Below are positions 46,673 to 58,869 of a stretch of 64,000 nt of DNA, piece by piece. The notes beneath the pieces were generated by a model. It saw nothing but the letters and a program-made list of their open reading frames with translations, was not told the origin of the DNA and did no database searches. Where the stretch lies: NCBI RefSeq assembly GCF_949987515.2, contig NC_082694.2, positions 62,246,080-62,310,079 of the forward strand, in the 5' to 3' direction. The DNA is from Delphinus delphis. Taxonomy: Eukaryota; Chordata; Mammalia; Artiodactyla; Delphinidae. The first letter of the stretch is position 1; every line of letters starts with the position of its first letter. The position numbers were made by a program, and so were the translations under genes.

Positions 46673-46899
46673 CAGGAGTTGGCAAACTATGGCTAATGGA
46701 CCAAGTCCAGACTGCCACCTGCTTGTATAAATAAAGTGGGGTGTTCTCTTTTGGAATGGAGCCATTTTTGTTTAAATATTGTATATGGCTGTTTTGCGCT
46801 ATAACAGTATATTTGTGTAATTGCCACAAAGGCTGCGTGACCCACAAAATCTAAAATAGTTTTTCTCTGGGCCCTTAAGAAAAAGTCTGCCAACTTCTA
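46673..46899. mobile_element. Non-autonomous hAT element with inverted ends
   Basis: The left end caggagttggcaaactatgg and the right end gtctgccaacttcta are inverted repeats of the CAGGGGTCGGCAAACT type. The interior, ccaagtccagactgccacctg, ttgtataaataaagtgg and tgtgtaattgccacaaagg, matches this common mammalian hAT family. Minus-strand frames here are incidental. Confidence 0.85.
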
Positions 46900-48127
46900 T
46901 TATAGACTACAAAATCTGTTATATATGCAGTTATTTTTGTTCGATTTTTAAATAATTCAATGAATTATATGTTGCTAGTCATGTTTCCTGCAACTTACTT
47001 CATTTGTTCCTTATAATTTGAGCTCTATTCTAACTGGAGGTGGGAATGAATAGGGTAGATGAAACATTGGGTCACTCATCCCACATAACTTCATAATAAT
47101 TAAAAGTTTAAAGCCATTGATGGAGACCTTGAGTGAAACTAATGAAAAAATGAGGACTCAAATAATACGTTTTTATTGTCTCTACATTTACTAGTGGGAC
47201 TTTATGTAATAATAACTCATGAGGGTTTAGTGAGCTTTAGAAACCACATTTTCCTACTGAGAATCATTTTTTCTCAAAAGATATTTTTCAAGCTATTGAT
47301 TCCCATATCTAATACTGCAGACGGAATTAAAGCAGTAAAGTAAAAGTAATGACCCCAAACTCAAGGGTAAATTTATAAAGCGAAAAGTACCAGCTCTTAA
47401 AACAAAAGCATGGATGGTATAATCACTAGGTGAGGAGATTTATCTGGGCTATCTTCTCAGTGTTTGATATGCGTGTTCTGAGTGAGGAGGCAAGGTCCTT
47501 TTCCTCAAAAAGCTAAGAGTCTACCCCTCTGTGGTCTTCAAGGAGTTGCTAATCTTCATATTGCTGACATGAATGAGGTTTAGGCTCTCACCACAGATTT
47601 CTTTCTAACCCTAAAGAAAGTGAAAGTTTTACGTTGAGGAAGGCCTGTTTCTAGACACTCATAGAATTTGTTCCCTATTTCACAATCCATGTATGAAAGG
47701 CAGGGCAATTATAAATAGTGACTTTCTACTACATATTCAACACTAGGTGAGGCTAATTATTTTTGTAATAACCAGTTTGGCTTCTTGAAAGGATCTGTTC
47801 ATAGTATAAAGTACAGAACATTTCACTAATTAGTGTGTTTAAGAGCTCAACTAGTTCTCGGTCATCTCAGGTCAGGATAACTGTGAACTCTGAATTACTT
47901 GGAGATGACTTGGAGTTTCTACTTATTCACATATGACCTGCAGGAATCTGAGGCCCAATAAAATCTCAAAGCCTTCTGAAAAATTATTCAAATTCTTTGT
48001 AAGGCATGACAAACCAGACCTGGCTAGTTATGTGCCTTGTTTGTAAATGGATTTGCAGCAGTCAGTTGAGACAATTTTAACACATTGCCCAAAAGGTTTT
48101 ATCCGAATTGGGTTCACTTCAAGATTA
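46900..48127. other. Unassigned stretch
   Basis: No gene or repeat family supported. Confidence 0.4.
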
Positions 48128-48365
48128 TTTATTCAGCAAACACTTACTAAAGACTTATTAATTAGTAGACATTACCTTCTAGTGAAGGGAAAGAGACAAT
48201 AAACAAAATAAATAATTTAAAGAGCTATTTTAGAAGGTGTTAAGTACTATGGAAATAAAAGTGGGATAGATGATCTGATTGCTAAGGTGGGGTGGAGAAC
48301 TGGCATTTTAAATAGGATAATCAGGGAAGACTTCACTGTGAAAGTAACTGTTAAAGAGTTGAAGA
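48128..48365 (-). mobile_element. L2 LINE fragment
   Basis: ttatttattcagcaaacac, gagacaataaacaaaataaata, aggtgttaagtactatgg and aataggataatcagggaagac are antisense L2 3' region in order. Confidence 0.7.
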
Positions 48366-50827
48366 ACAGTTAGTCAAACATCATTTGAGGGCATCTGTGT
48401 GCCCACAGCTCCCAAAGACAAATGTTGGCTCTGTCTTTAGTTCAAATGAATGATTGATAAAAGCCGTTGCTCTTTTTTCCATATAATGGAAAATCCTATA
48501 TAGGATTCTCCATCAAAATAAGCTTTGATAGGGATTTGTCATGGAATACGTTAGCAATCAGAGCACTATGATTGTTTTTGGTGATAGAATTGAGGGGGAA
48601 GGTTTTTGGTACTAGGGGTGGACTTTAGCCCCTGTCCCCAGATCTGTAGTTATAGCCTTCCTCTATTACACATGTAAGCCACAACAAATAAAAGTACAAT
48701 CTAAGTGAAAGCTATGTGATCTGATTTTTATGCTGACGTAACTTCAAGAAAAGTTCCAGAATTGAACAAAACACTAGAATGGTAGATATAGGGTAAATTA
48801 CTTTTATGACTGATTAGATCTAATTTTGAGCATGAAGTAGAGTAAGAGAGCTAATGGGCTAAGCCTCAGAATTGTACAGGTCATGCATCTCTTAGAGGTG
48901 ACTGTGGATGAGAGCAGGCATTTCCTACATGAGGATGTCTCATAAAATGCATACTTCCTAAGAAAGAAGGCAGACCTGAGCATGTCCAGGTAATCTTTCC
49001 CCTAAATTAATGATTCAGATAAGTAACCCACCTCCCCAAGACCAGACAACATAGAGGGATGGAAAAATGACAAATATGTCTTAACAATTGTGCTCCCTCA
49101 ACATAGAAAGAGGTATTTAAGATTGGGGACTAAGCTATTCTCCCAACGTGCACCTATATAGAAACTATGGAAATGCCACTTTATAAAAGGCTGTCACACA
49201 TCCACACCCTGTCACTTTCATTCATGCCATGGGCGTGTAATCTAAGTTGATAAGATGTAAACTCCACAGATGAAAACTTGCAGTTCAATTTAATATGTAT
49301 ATTTCTCTCATAACTGTCAAACACTGGATAAGGGAGAAGCTTTTTTGTTTTGTGTTGGGTCTTGGGTGTTTAGTGAACATAGTAACATGTAGAGTTGGCA
49401 ATTCTTAAAAGTGATAAAGAATGTGAAGGGCACTCTGCTGCCACTAATAAAGAAAGAGGAAATGTTCTCAGAGAAATATATCTCATTTTTAAAAAGAGAA
49501 ATTTATGTGAGAAGAGAGTAGAGAAAATGAAGACTGATTTAGGTCCCTGAGAACATTACATTTAAGAATAGGCCAATTAATGTATGTGGAGGAAAGCTTT
49601 TGGAAATAAACAATTCAGCATTGAACTGTGGAGTAAAACAAGTGGGATAATATTGCTGTACAAGAACATTCAAAAACGTGTTTCGTTGACACAGAAACTT
49701 AAATGAACGTCATATCATTTTATTTTTTTGATTAAGCTTTCTTAAATCAACAGCTTCAATGTACAGATTCAGTAAGTCTTATTGAAAGACTGTATGTACT
49801 TGCATGTATTAGGGAAAGCTAAGTTGAAATGTTAAATGCTAACAACTTTGAAAAACAGAATATAGAATATTTAAATGAATAAACAATGGTTAAGGATAAT
49901 GATGTATACATTCTTTTAAGTTTCACTAGTAAAGTATTTAACACATAGTAAAGCCTTATGAATCTAATGATATTATAGAACAAATTGGTTGTGGTATATT
50001 TTTGGTAAAAGAAGAACAGTGGGAAATATGAAACAGTTAAATATGTACAAAATAAGGAAGACTTGTAAATGCCAAAGCAGGTAGGAATTGGACAGTTACT
50101 TGATAAACTAAAATTAACACTAAAAAAGGATAAGGGAATATAATGATTAAGAGGTTAAAAGTGTCACAGTGAACTTGAAAAACAATTAGACTTCCCTGGA
50201 GATAACATTAGACAAGGATGTGTGATGATTCAGCTTCATGAATTAGTAACAGCAGCTAGCAAGAAACTTAGATAACAGCAAGTTGCCAGAAAAGAATAGC
50301 AAGTAATGAAGGCATTTAGTGCAGTGTGTTACAAGGTTTTAAAGACTGAACCTGAATTTGCTAAGATAGTTTACTCACATAAGCATAATCATTTCTTTTT
50401 CCTGAAATTAACATTTGGGAATTTCACAGAAAATAGAAAATACCAGTCATCTTGGTTTTTTAAGCCAGTTTCTTCAACTCTTCTCCCTTCCTCCTCCTCC
50501 CTCTTATGCTCCCCCTCCATTTTCTTTTTTTACTTTTCTGCAAGTAGCTGTGTTCCATCTTTGTGAGAGTTCTAAGTAGAGTAGAAAGCTGCTGTAAGTA
50601 GGCCTGGATGACTTAAGTGCTATCAGAAGACAAAAAAAAAAAAAAAAGAAAGATGACCATAAAAGCATGTTTAAACTTAAAATTTCCTTCTCTTGAAACT
50701 TTTAGCTTAAAAGTCAATTATACATTTAAAGGAGGTGTTAAAAACCAGCATAATTCTCATTCCCAACTTAATTCTTCTCACAGAAGCAAAAACCATATGA
50801 TTCTGAGGAGGGAGGAGTTGGTTATTT
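48366..50827. other. Unassigned stretch
   Basis: About 2.5 kb without recognised gene or repeat. An A-run with AAAG near 50632-50650 and a pyrimidine-rich patch (about 50480-50535) are the only notable compositions. Confidence 0.4.
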
Positions 50828-51120
50828 ATCTTTTTCTTGGTTTGTAGGAGTTCTTTATATATTCTGGAGGACTAGATAGATAGAAAGTTCTGGATGTTTT
50901 GAATCTTTTGTTGGATATCTGTATTACAAATATTCCCTCCAAATCTACATTTAGGTTGAATTTTCTTTAACTGTGTGTTTTGATGAACAGAAATTAATTT
51001 TGATGAAGTCAATCTTTTTTGTTTTGTTGAAGGTGGGTGCTTTTTGCATCTTGTTTAAGAATATTTTGTCTTGGCTAAGGATATAAGGATAGTCTCCTAT
51101 GTTTTAAAGTTTTTTAAATT
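50828..51120 (-). mobile_element. Older L1 ORF2 fragment, left part of a split copy
   Basis: Antisense ORF2: gtaggagttctttatatattc, tcttttgttggatatctg, ttttgatgaacagaaatt, ctttttgcatcttgtttaag and tctcctatgtttt. It breaks here and resumes after the younger L1. Confidence 0.7.
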
Positions 51121-52463
51121 ATATTTAATTTTAAAAACTTTAAAAAAATTGAAGTATAGTTGATTTACCATGTGTTAGCTTTAGATATACAGCAAAGTGA
51201 TTTAGTTTATATGTATATGGAGAGAGAGAGAGATACCTTTTTCAGATTCTTTTCCATTATAAGTTGTTATAAGATATTGAATATAGTTCCCTGTACTATT
51301 TAATAGGTCCTTGTTGTTTATAGTAGTGGTAATCCGTTAATCCTATACTCCTAATTTATCCCCCCTCCCTTTCTCCTTGGGTAACCATAAGTTTGTTTTC
51401 TATGTCTGTGGTCTGTTGCTGTTTTGTAAATAAGTTCATTGGTATCATTTTTTTTTTTTTTAGATTCCACATATACATTATATCATATGATATTTGTCTT
51501 TCTCTGTCTGACTTCACTTAGTATGATAATCTCTAGGTCCATCCATGTTGCTGCAAATGGCATTATTTCATTCTTTTTATGGCGAATATTCCATTGTGTA
51601 TATATACCACATCTTCTTTATTCATTCATCTGTCGATGGATACTTAGATTGCTTCCATGTCTTGGCTATTGTAAATATTGCTGCTATGAACATTGAGGTG
51701 CATGTATCTTTTCGAATTAAAGTTTTGGTCTTTTCAGGGTATATGCCCTGGAGTGGGATTGCAGAATCATATGGTAGCTCTAATTTTAGTTTAAGGAACC
51801 TCCATACTCTTCTCCATAGTGGCTGTACCAATTTACATTTCCACCAACAATGTAGGACAGTTCCCTTTTCTCCGCATCCTCTCCAGCATTTGTTATTTGT
51901 AGACTTTTTGATGATGGACATTCTGACTGGTGTGAGGTGATACCTCATACTAGTTTTGATTTGCATTTCTCTAATAATTGGTGATGTTAAGCATCTTTTC
52001 ATTTGCCTGTTGGCCATCTGTATGTCTTTGGAGAAATGTCTGTTTAGGTCTTCTGCCCATTTTTTGATTGGTTTGTTTGTTTGTTTTTTTATTATTGAGC
52101 TATATGAGCTGTTCGTATATTTTACAAACAAGGGAAATTAAGCCCTTGTCCGTTGCATCATTTGCAAATATTTTCTACCATTCTGTATGCTGTCTTTTCA
52201 TTTTGTTTATGGTTTCCTTTGCTGTGCAAAAGCTTATAAGTATGATTAGGTCCCATTTGTTTATTTTCGCTTTTATTTCTTTTGCCTGGGAGGACTGACT
52301 TAAGAAAACACTGCTATGATTTATGTCAGAAAATGTTTTATCTATGTTCTTTTCTAGAAGTTTTAGGGTGTCATGTCTTATATTTAAGTCCTTAAGCCAT
52401 TTTGAGTTTACTTTTGTCTATGGGGTGAGGGAGTGTTCTAATTTCATTAATTTAAGTGCAAGC
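51121..52463 (-). mobile_element. Younger 5'-truncated L1 nested in older L1
   Basis: About 1.35 kb of ORF2 end plus 3' UTR on minus. The 169-codon frame at 51622-52131 holds [12 protein letters not shown], the Cys/His C-terminal motif [14 protein letters not shown] with a following WWKC (C-x3-C-x7-H-x4-C), and [17 protein letters not shown]. It stops short of the natural end, and the upstream catalytic domains are absent. The 9-bp ttttaaatt at 51112-51120 and 52464-52472 is a candidate duplication. Confidence 0.88.
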
Positions 52464-53030
52464 TTTTAAATTTTTTTACCTTTTATATTTATATTTAATA
52501 TGAAATTTATTTTTTGTCATGTTCTGTAAGATAGGTCCAGGTTCTTTTTCCACATATTATTTATTAAAACATTAATAAAAATTAATAGAATATTAATTAT
52601 GAAATTGTTATAACTTTATACGTATAATTTATGCTTTTAAATATTATATATTTATGTAAGTTATATATACAGTTTATAATTATTGTAATATTTATATGTA
52701 TAACTATTATGATGAGATATTAAATATGATTTATTGTAAAAAGAGTAGTCTCTTTACTGTGTTTTAATGAAAACTTTGTCATAAATTCAGTGACCACTTT
52801 ATACATAGGTCTATTTATAGAATTTAGTTTCTGTTTTTGTGATTTATCTGCCCATCTTTGTGCTAATATCACACTGTTTTTATTATTGTAGCTTTTAAAA
52901 AGATATGGCATCTATTATTATGTGTTCTAAATTTGTTCCTTCCCTTCAATATTATTGCTTTGATTCTTTTTGGCCCTTTGCATCTCCATATAAATTTTAG
53001 GATCATCTTGCCAATTTAATTGGCTACATA
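52464..53030 (-). mobile_element. Older L1 ORF2 fragment, right part of a split copy
   Basis: Resumes the older L1: aagataggtccaggttct, then after an AT-rich block, tgctaatatcacactgtttt, attattgtagcttttaaaaag, ggccctttgcatctccatataaattttagga-like and ttgccaatttaattggc. About 52560-52735 inside is nearly pure A+T. Confidence 0.65.
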
Positions 53031-53664
53031 TAGAAAAGCTAATGTAGAATAAAACCAAAACAGGATAAAGTCCAGAAGCCATGAAAAAAAAATGCTTCAA
53101 ATAGATAAGAACAAGTAAAGTGGAAATATCCTCAAACATATAATAAGACATTTTATTTACAGAATTTACCCCCAGACATTTCACAGGAAGAGATATTAAT
53201 GAAGTGAATATTTACAGACATCTGAGTAGAGTTAGGGAACAAAACAAGAGATGGTGAGTTACCTAGAGATTAGCAGCTGTGAGAAGTAGTTTTTTCCCCA
53301 TCCCCAGCCCTTGGCCGAATGGACTATGAAAGAAAACAGGTAATACCTGGTGAGAGCTGTAAACGTGGAAAGTTGTTCCATCTGCTCCCTTTAGGTAGCA
53401 CTGTCTGAGAGCTACAGCTCTAAGTTTGGGTTCAGTAACTGCTCTCTCACCTTCACTCTCAGTGTGGTAACATCCTGCTTTTGTTAGCCTTTAAGTGACA
53501 TCATTTCTTCTTGGCTTCCCCTTACTCTGCCTACCTTCTTGAAAATGTATTTACAAGAATGTAAATTTACAGGAATTTATGGTCCTCATTACATTCTCCT
53601 TAGTTACTTCATTTGAGTGTGCCATCCTTTTCCTGTAGGGTTTCTTCTCTGACTGATAGAAAAC
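53031..53664. other. Unassigned stretch
   Basis: No gene or repeat family supported. Confidence 0.4.
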
Positions 53665-53770
53665 AATCATGTCAGGTAGACATTATCACCTTCCCCCATT
53701 TATACACAAAAAGGGAGATTCATAAATGTTAAATTACTTTCCAAAGGTATTTAGTTTGCAAATGACATAA
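53665..53770 (+). mobile_element. MIR SINE fragment
   Basis: agacattatcaccttccccc, atttatacacaaaaaggg and aaattactttccaaaggt follow the MIR core. Weak. Confidence 0.5.
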
Positions 53771-55089
53771 TCTCTCTCCCTCACCTACATTATGCTGCAC
53801 ATTTGAAGATGATGAAAAAAGAAATAGTAGAGTTAAAAAAATCCATTTTATCAGGAGTCATGAAAATAATAGGATATAGAGTAAAGGTAGATATATTTTC
53901 TTTTGTAGGAAGTAACATCTCTCTTCCTTTCAGATAAGGAAGAAGACTGGAATAATTTCTCTGGAAACAGATATACTGAAATGTGTATGAATATTGCAGA
54001 TGGTGCCAATCTCATTATTGGCAAGAAAGAGAGATCAATTGCTGAGAGGAGAAGTAGTAAGATTTGCTGCGTGGCTAGCAAGGAGAAGAGACATCCCATA
54101 GTCAGAAAGAGTTCCTTAACAATGACCAGCTCACACTGCTAATATATAACATGTATTGAAAGGAACACCAAATAGATACATCCAAGTGGAATCATATAAA
54201 AGCATCACCACTGCTGTGAATCAGGTCAACTCATATGTGGTACTATGCAAAGTTAGCAAATCTTATCTTCATGTGAAGGACAATATTCTACAGTTATCCT
54301 GAGTTTGATCTTGATTTATAAAATTTTATCACACTAAAAGAATTTCTGTTAGCTTTGCCTACTTCATTATCATTAATTATACCTTATCAATATATGCCTT
54401 TATTTTAAAGTCTTGTTAAATTTTTGGTTCCATGCACATGTTGTTAACAGTAAAAGAAACCAGAAAGTTTTCAATGCGTGTAGACCCAGTTCCTGAATCT
54501 GCTCTTCTCTTTATTATATGCACTACATTCTTCGAAATCCTTAGTTGATGTTCTTACCAGTTTAAGTAACCTTCTCAATCAACACTTCCAACTTGAGGTA
54601 TGCCAGATTTGCTTCTTTACCATACTATATATTCACCCCACTATCACTGTAATTCTTTAGATTAATAACCCAGTATGGTAACCTGCCTCCACCAGCCCTG
54701 CTGCCTGAATTTGGTGTGGATCTAGGCTTCTACATCTGTAAACTGTCCTCAAAGACTCACCTTATCAAATGTAACTGGACTTGCCCAAGTAGTCAGGTCT
54801 CCACTAGCAGGCATATGATCACCTTGAACACCGGAACTCCCTCTACTGATTAAGTAAATTAAACACGACAAAGAGGAAAAATTTTGGTCCATTATTAAAA
54901 GCCTTACATCTTGTTTATTAGATGTTACCTGGAAATTCCAAATTCTGCCTAGATGTGTAGTACCGTTCTTCCTTTCTTCTATATCCTAATATGTCTAATT
55001 AAATTGTTTAATTATTTTAACATAAAAGAATCATAAACTTTAATAGAATACCGATTAATTAATTAATTTCCAATTATTCAGATCAACTA
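53771..55089. other. Unassigned stretch
   Basis: No gene or repeat family supported. Confidence 0.4.
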
Positions 55090-55560
55090 GTAGTCTATGT
55101 TAATCTGGGCCAGGCTTGGTTTATTTTGTTTGGGCTCATTCATACATCTGTGGTCAGCTGGCAGGATGACTGAGGGGATGGCTTGTCTAGGTTGGCCTCA
55201 GAGTTCTGGAGTTTCAGTGGCTATTGTCTAGGGTCCAGGGGTGACTGGGTCATATGGCTTTTTGTTTGTTTGTTTTTTTTACTTTTTTTTTTTTTTTATC
55301 CTCCAGTTGGTTAGCCTGTTGTTGTCATAGTGGCTTGTCAGCTTTCCTAGAAAGTGAGGAGAAGCACATATAGTCTCTTAGGGACTGAATTCAGAGCTGG
55401 AAAATGATTACTTCTGCCATATTTTATTATCCAAAGGTAATTACAGGGCCAGTTCAGATGGAATGGGTAGGTAAACAGCCCTACCTCTTAGTAGAAAGAG
55501 CTACCAAGTCACATTGTAACATATGTGGACAAAGATGAGGAGTAGTTAGGACCATATTTG
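55090..55560 (+). mobile_element. Unclassified ancient repeat, copy A
   Basis: Segments tctgtggtcagctggcagg, ggcttgtctaggttggcctc, tcctccagttggttagcctg, gattacttctgccatatttt, attacagggccagttcagat and catatttgcaatctattta occur in the order of a common old mammalian repeat whose name I cannot fix. A T-run splits it at about 55265-55300. Homologous to copy B at 58060. Confidence 0.5.
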
Positions 55561-56534
55561 CAATCTATTTACTTCTTCAACTTACTCCTATCTGATGGAC
55601 TTACACTCTGCAGACTAGACAGCTCTTATATTAGCTGACTCTCCTGCCTCAAGGCACCAACTCAGTCCTGCCATCTATTCTGGCATCTTCCCAATCTGTA
55701 GTATACTAGAGTCTTTTCCTGCTTACCCAGACTTTACTACCCAAACTGTACTGAGAAGGTCCATTTGTGTCAATGACAACAATTCCTTCAAATGACTTAA
55801 TGGAAAATAGAATACTTTATTGCTCAGAATTTTCAGGTGAATCAATTTCTACCATGGGAGTAATTCTCCATCCAGAGATTTAGGTATCTATGATTCTTTT
55901 TACATTCTAGATGTTAATTCACATGACACAAAGGCAGGCCTTTTTCATTAAAGGCATTGATTATTCAATTAATACCTCTGATAAACACCAACCAAAAATT
56001 AGAAACTATCTGGCTGTGTGAACATCAGTAAACCACTGAGAGAGTAGACATGACTGAGCATGGTAATTACTATAATCCTGTTAATACACCTTGGTGACTT
56101 AATAACACCACCCTGTAATAAACTGAGAGAAGCTATGGATTTCTTTCTTTGTCAATACTTGGAGGTATGATTGTGTCAGAGTGCTCTGAGCCCTGTCTTA
56201 TTTTTGGAGGGATAAGAGAGGTGTTGAACCACATTATGAATAAAATTTGTTGGATCAGAGGAAACTGAGTTCTAAGTTAGAAGAATTGGTATATATCAGG
56301 AGCCAGGGAAGAATCATGTATTGGTTAGTTTCAGAGGCTAGATGTGTGTATAAGCACATAAACAAAGAAAGAAAAAAACCATTATGTCAGAGCCAGAATA
56401 GCAAACTGCAAGCCAATAGTTGAAATATCAGAGTATCTAGTAAAGGACATCAGCCATGTCTGGGAAGAAGATTAAAAAAAAAAAATCTAGCTAAAAGACT
56501 TGTGGGAGGAAATATGTCGGAATACATGTGGAAA
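55561..56534. other. Unassigned stretch
   Basis: No gene or repeat family supported. Confidence 0.4.
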
Positions 56535-57100
56535 TATTCATTCATCAAGCACTTGATATACGGCACAAACACTACGAGGTACCATTGGGCACAAAGATGA
56601 ATAATTATTCAAGGAGGAGACAATTTATTGAAGAAGTCAGACATACTTACTACAAATCATCAAGCAATATGAAAAGTTCCTACTGAAGAAAGAATAAATA
56701 TTCATTGGGGGCATGTATGAGAAAAAATATTTTTGCTGGTGGGGTACTTATATCTGAACTGAACAAATGGGTTTTTATCAGGTTGACAGAAAGATTATTT
56801 TAAGTAGAGAGACATTAATCACCAAAGAAGTGGAAGTGCATAAAATATTACAGTGAATTCCAGGAGCAGTGATTTCTCAAAGATAGCATTTATGATGTGG
56901 AGTGCCAGAAAATAAGCTAGAAAAGTTTTAGTTTATATAAAATTTTTAAATCCCTCAAGTAATTTGTTAAAAGATTTAAAAATATACAAAGCAGAGACAT
57001 GTTGTTAGAGTCTAACAGATCTTTTTAGTTGAAAAAGATGCAATTCTTTTAGATGGAAATGTTATGTTACTTAGACACTTGGCATAAAAAGCAATGAGAT
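56535..57100 (-). mobile_element. L2-like LINE fragment
   Basis: attcattcatcaagcacttg, ccattgggcacaaagatgaa, gaggagacaatttattg and aattccaggagcagtg follow antisense L2-type sequence. Diverged on the right side. Confidence 0.5.
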
Positions 57101-57689
57101 TATCTGACTCAAGAGAGAAAGGCTGAGCTATGGAAAAAAGCAGCCCCGATGTTTTACTTCTAGTATTGCTGAGATAGTGCCTAGCAAACCAAATCTCCCA
57201 GAGTTAACAAGTATAAATGCAGGACAAAATATAAAAAGAAAATAAATTATCTGAAGAATGAATAAAAGCTGGAAGATAATGGATGGAAGTCAATACTTTG
57301 AAGAAGGCATTGCTATAATACGATTTTTAAATTTTTATTTGGCTATTAAACAAAGGTGAATGCCATTCTGCACCATTTGAGGTGATGAAAAATTCAGTAG
57401 AAAATCTGTAGAGGAAAATTCCAAGAAGGAGAGAGTCAGAAAGGTAGAGCCACAAATTCTGTATCTGAACTCTCCCCCAGTCTCTGGAGGACCCCTATAC
57501 CATTTGGTATAGGTAAGGCTCTAATCAACTCAGCTAAGGCTAAAAGAAATATACTAAAATTTGAGCTGCTGCCTATTATAGGGAGGCAGAGTTACACAGT
57601 TTGAGTACAATAAGTTAACTGCCTATATAAAAATCAAAATCAATACTCTTAAGAAGAAGGTAACAAAATCAGAGTTTCTACAGTAATTG
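57101..57689. other. Unassigned stretch
   Basis: May include poorly preserved L1 ORF sequence, but I cannot align it. Confidence 0.35.
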
Positions 57690-58046
57690 TTTTGCTTCCT
57701 CATCAGCACTTGGAATTGTCATATGTATTAATTAATTATGTTTTATTTTAGATATTCTAGCAGTTGTATAGTGGTATCTCATTGTGACTGATTTGCATTC
57801 CCCTGATGACCAAACATGTTGAACATCTTTTCATGAGGCTATTTGCCTTCCATATATCTCGCTTACTGAAGTGTCTGTTACCTTTTTCTGTTTAAAAAAT
57901 ATAGTTACTAGTTTTTGTATGGTTTTGAGTGTTCTTTATATATTCTGAATATAAGTCCTTTGTTGGATATGTGATTTTCACATTGTTTTTTCCCAGTCTG
58001 TAGGTTGTCTTTTAATTCCCTTAACAGTATTTGTTACTGTTGCTTT
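57690..58046 (-). mobile_element. Old L1 ORF2 fragment
   Basis: Antisense ORF2: ctgatttgcattcccctgatg, gaacatcttttcatgagg, tgagtgttctttatatattc, aagtcctttgttggatatg and gtctgtaggttgtcttttaa. It ends abruptly at repeat copy B. Confidence 0.75.
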
Positions 58047-58059
58047 TGCCTTAGAGCAA

Positions 58060-58560
58060 CACCAATCATTTATTTGGCTGTCATAGCTGTAGGACTCACA
58101 GAAGAAGGCTGTTGTCAGCTCTAAACAGTGTCAGCTGAGATCGTTTGACTGGGGGCTAGTGAGTTCTTTTCTAGGATGACTCACTCACGTGGCTCACAAA
58201 TTGCTTTTGACTGTTTGTGGGAAGCTTCACAGGAGCTGAAGGACAGAGACCTTAGTTCTTTTCCTTAGTTCTTCTGGGCCCCTCTGTGAGTTTACTTGAA
58301 CTTCCTCACAGAATGATAGCTGGGTTCCATGAGCAAGTGTTCCAAGAAAAAGGCTGCAGTTTTTTTGGGTTTTATTGTTTTTTGTTTTATCTTTATTTTT
58401 TTTTCAAGTCCTGGGCTTAGAAATTGACACAGTCCCATTTCTGCTGGATTCTATTGGGCAGTCATCACAGAGCTCAGATTTGAGGGAAAAGAACATAGAC
58501 CACTAAGCTGGACAAAAGGAGTATCGAAGAATTTGGGGGAATGTTTTAAAACTGCCACCT
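58060..58560 (+). mobile_element. Unclassified ancient repeat, copy B
   Basis: Shares with copy A (55090) the segments ctgactggggg-like, tctaggatgactcactc, tttctgctggattctattgg and gctcagatttgaggg. The ending gtatcgaagaatttggggg and ttttaaaactgccacc is typical of this repeat. Family name unknown to me. Confidence 0.5.
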
Positions 58561-58869
58561 TTTTCATCAATGGAAACAGTTTCATTGTTTTTACTTAGAC
58601 ACATATATTCATTGTAGAAAATAAATTAGTGGAACACCGTATATAAAGCTGTACAAAGAAATTGGCAAATAGAGGCTATTTCTAAATGAGTTTTAATTTC
58701 ATAATAATAATAATGATCCAAATTATACAGAATGTGGATGATGGAAATGGTTATTGGTGAATGAAGCATACTGAATTCCATGTAGTCAGAGCAAAGATAA
58801 AAATTTTAATCAACTTTAGATGTTGTTATTATGCATGTTGAACAATTAATGTGAATAAACACCAAAAGA

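Noticed and set aside
46605..46893. Two overlapping minus-strand frames of 80 and 66 codons
   Set aside because: They lie across a non-coding hAT element with inverted ends.
51622..52131. 169-codon minus-strand open frame
   Set aside because: Real protein homology, but it is the C-terminal end of L1 ORF2 in a truncated copy, without endonuclease or reverse transcriptase domains.
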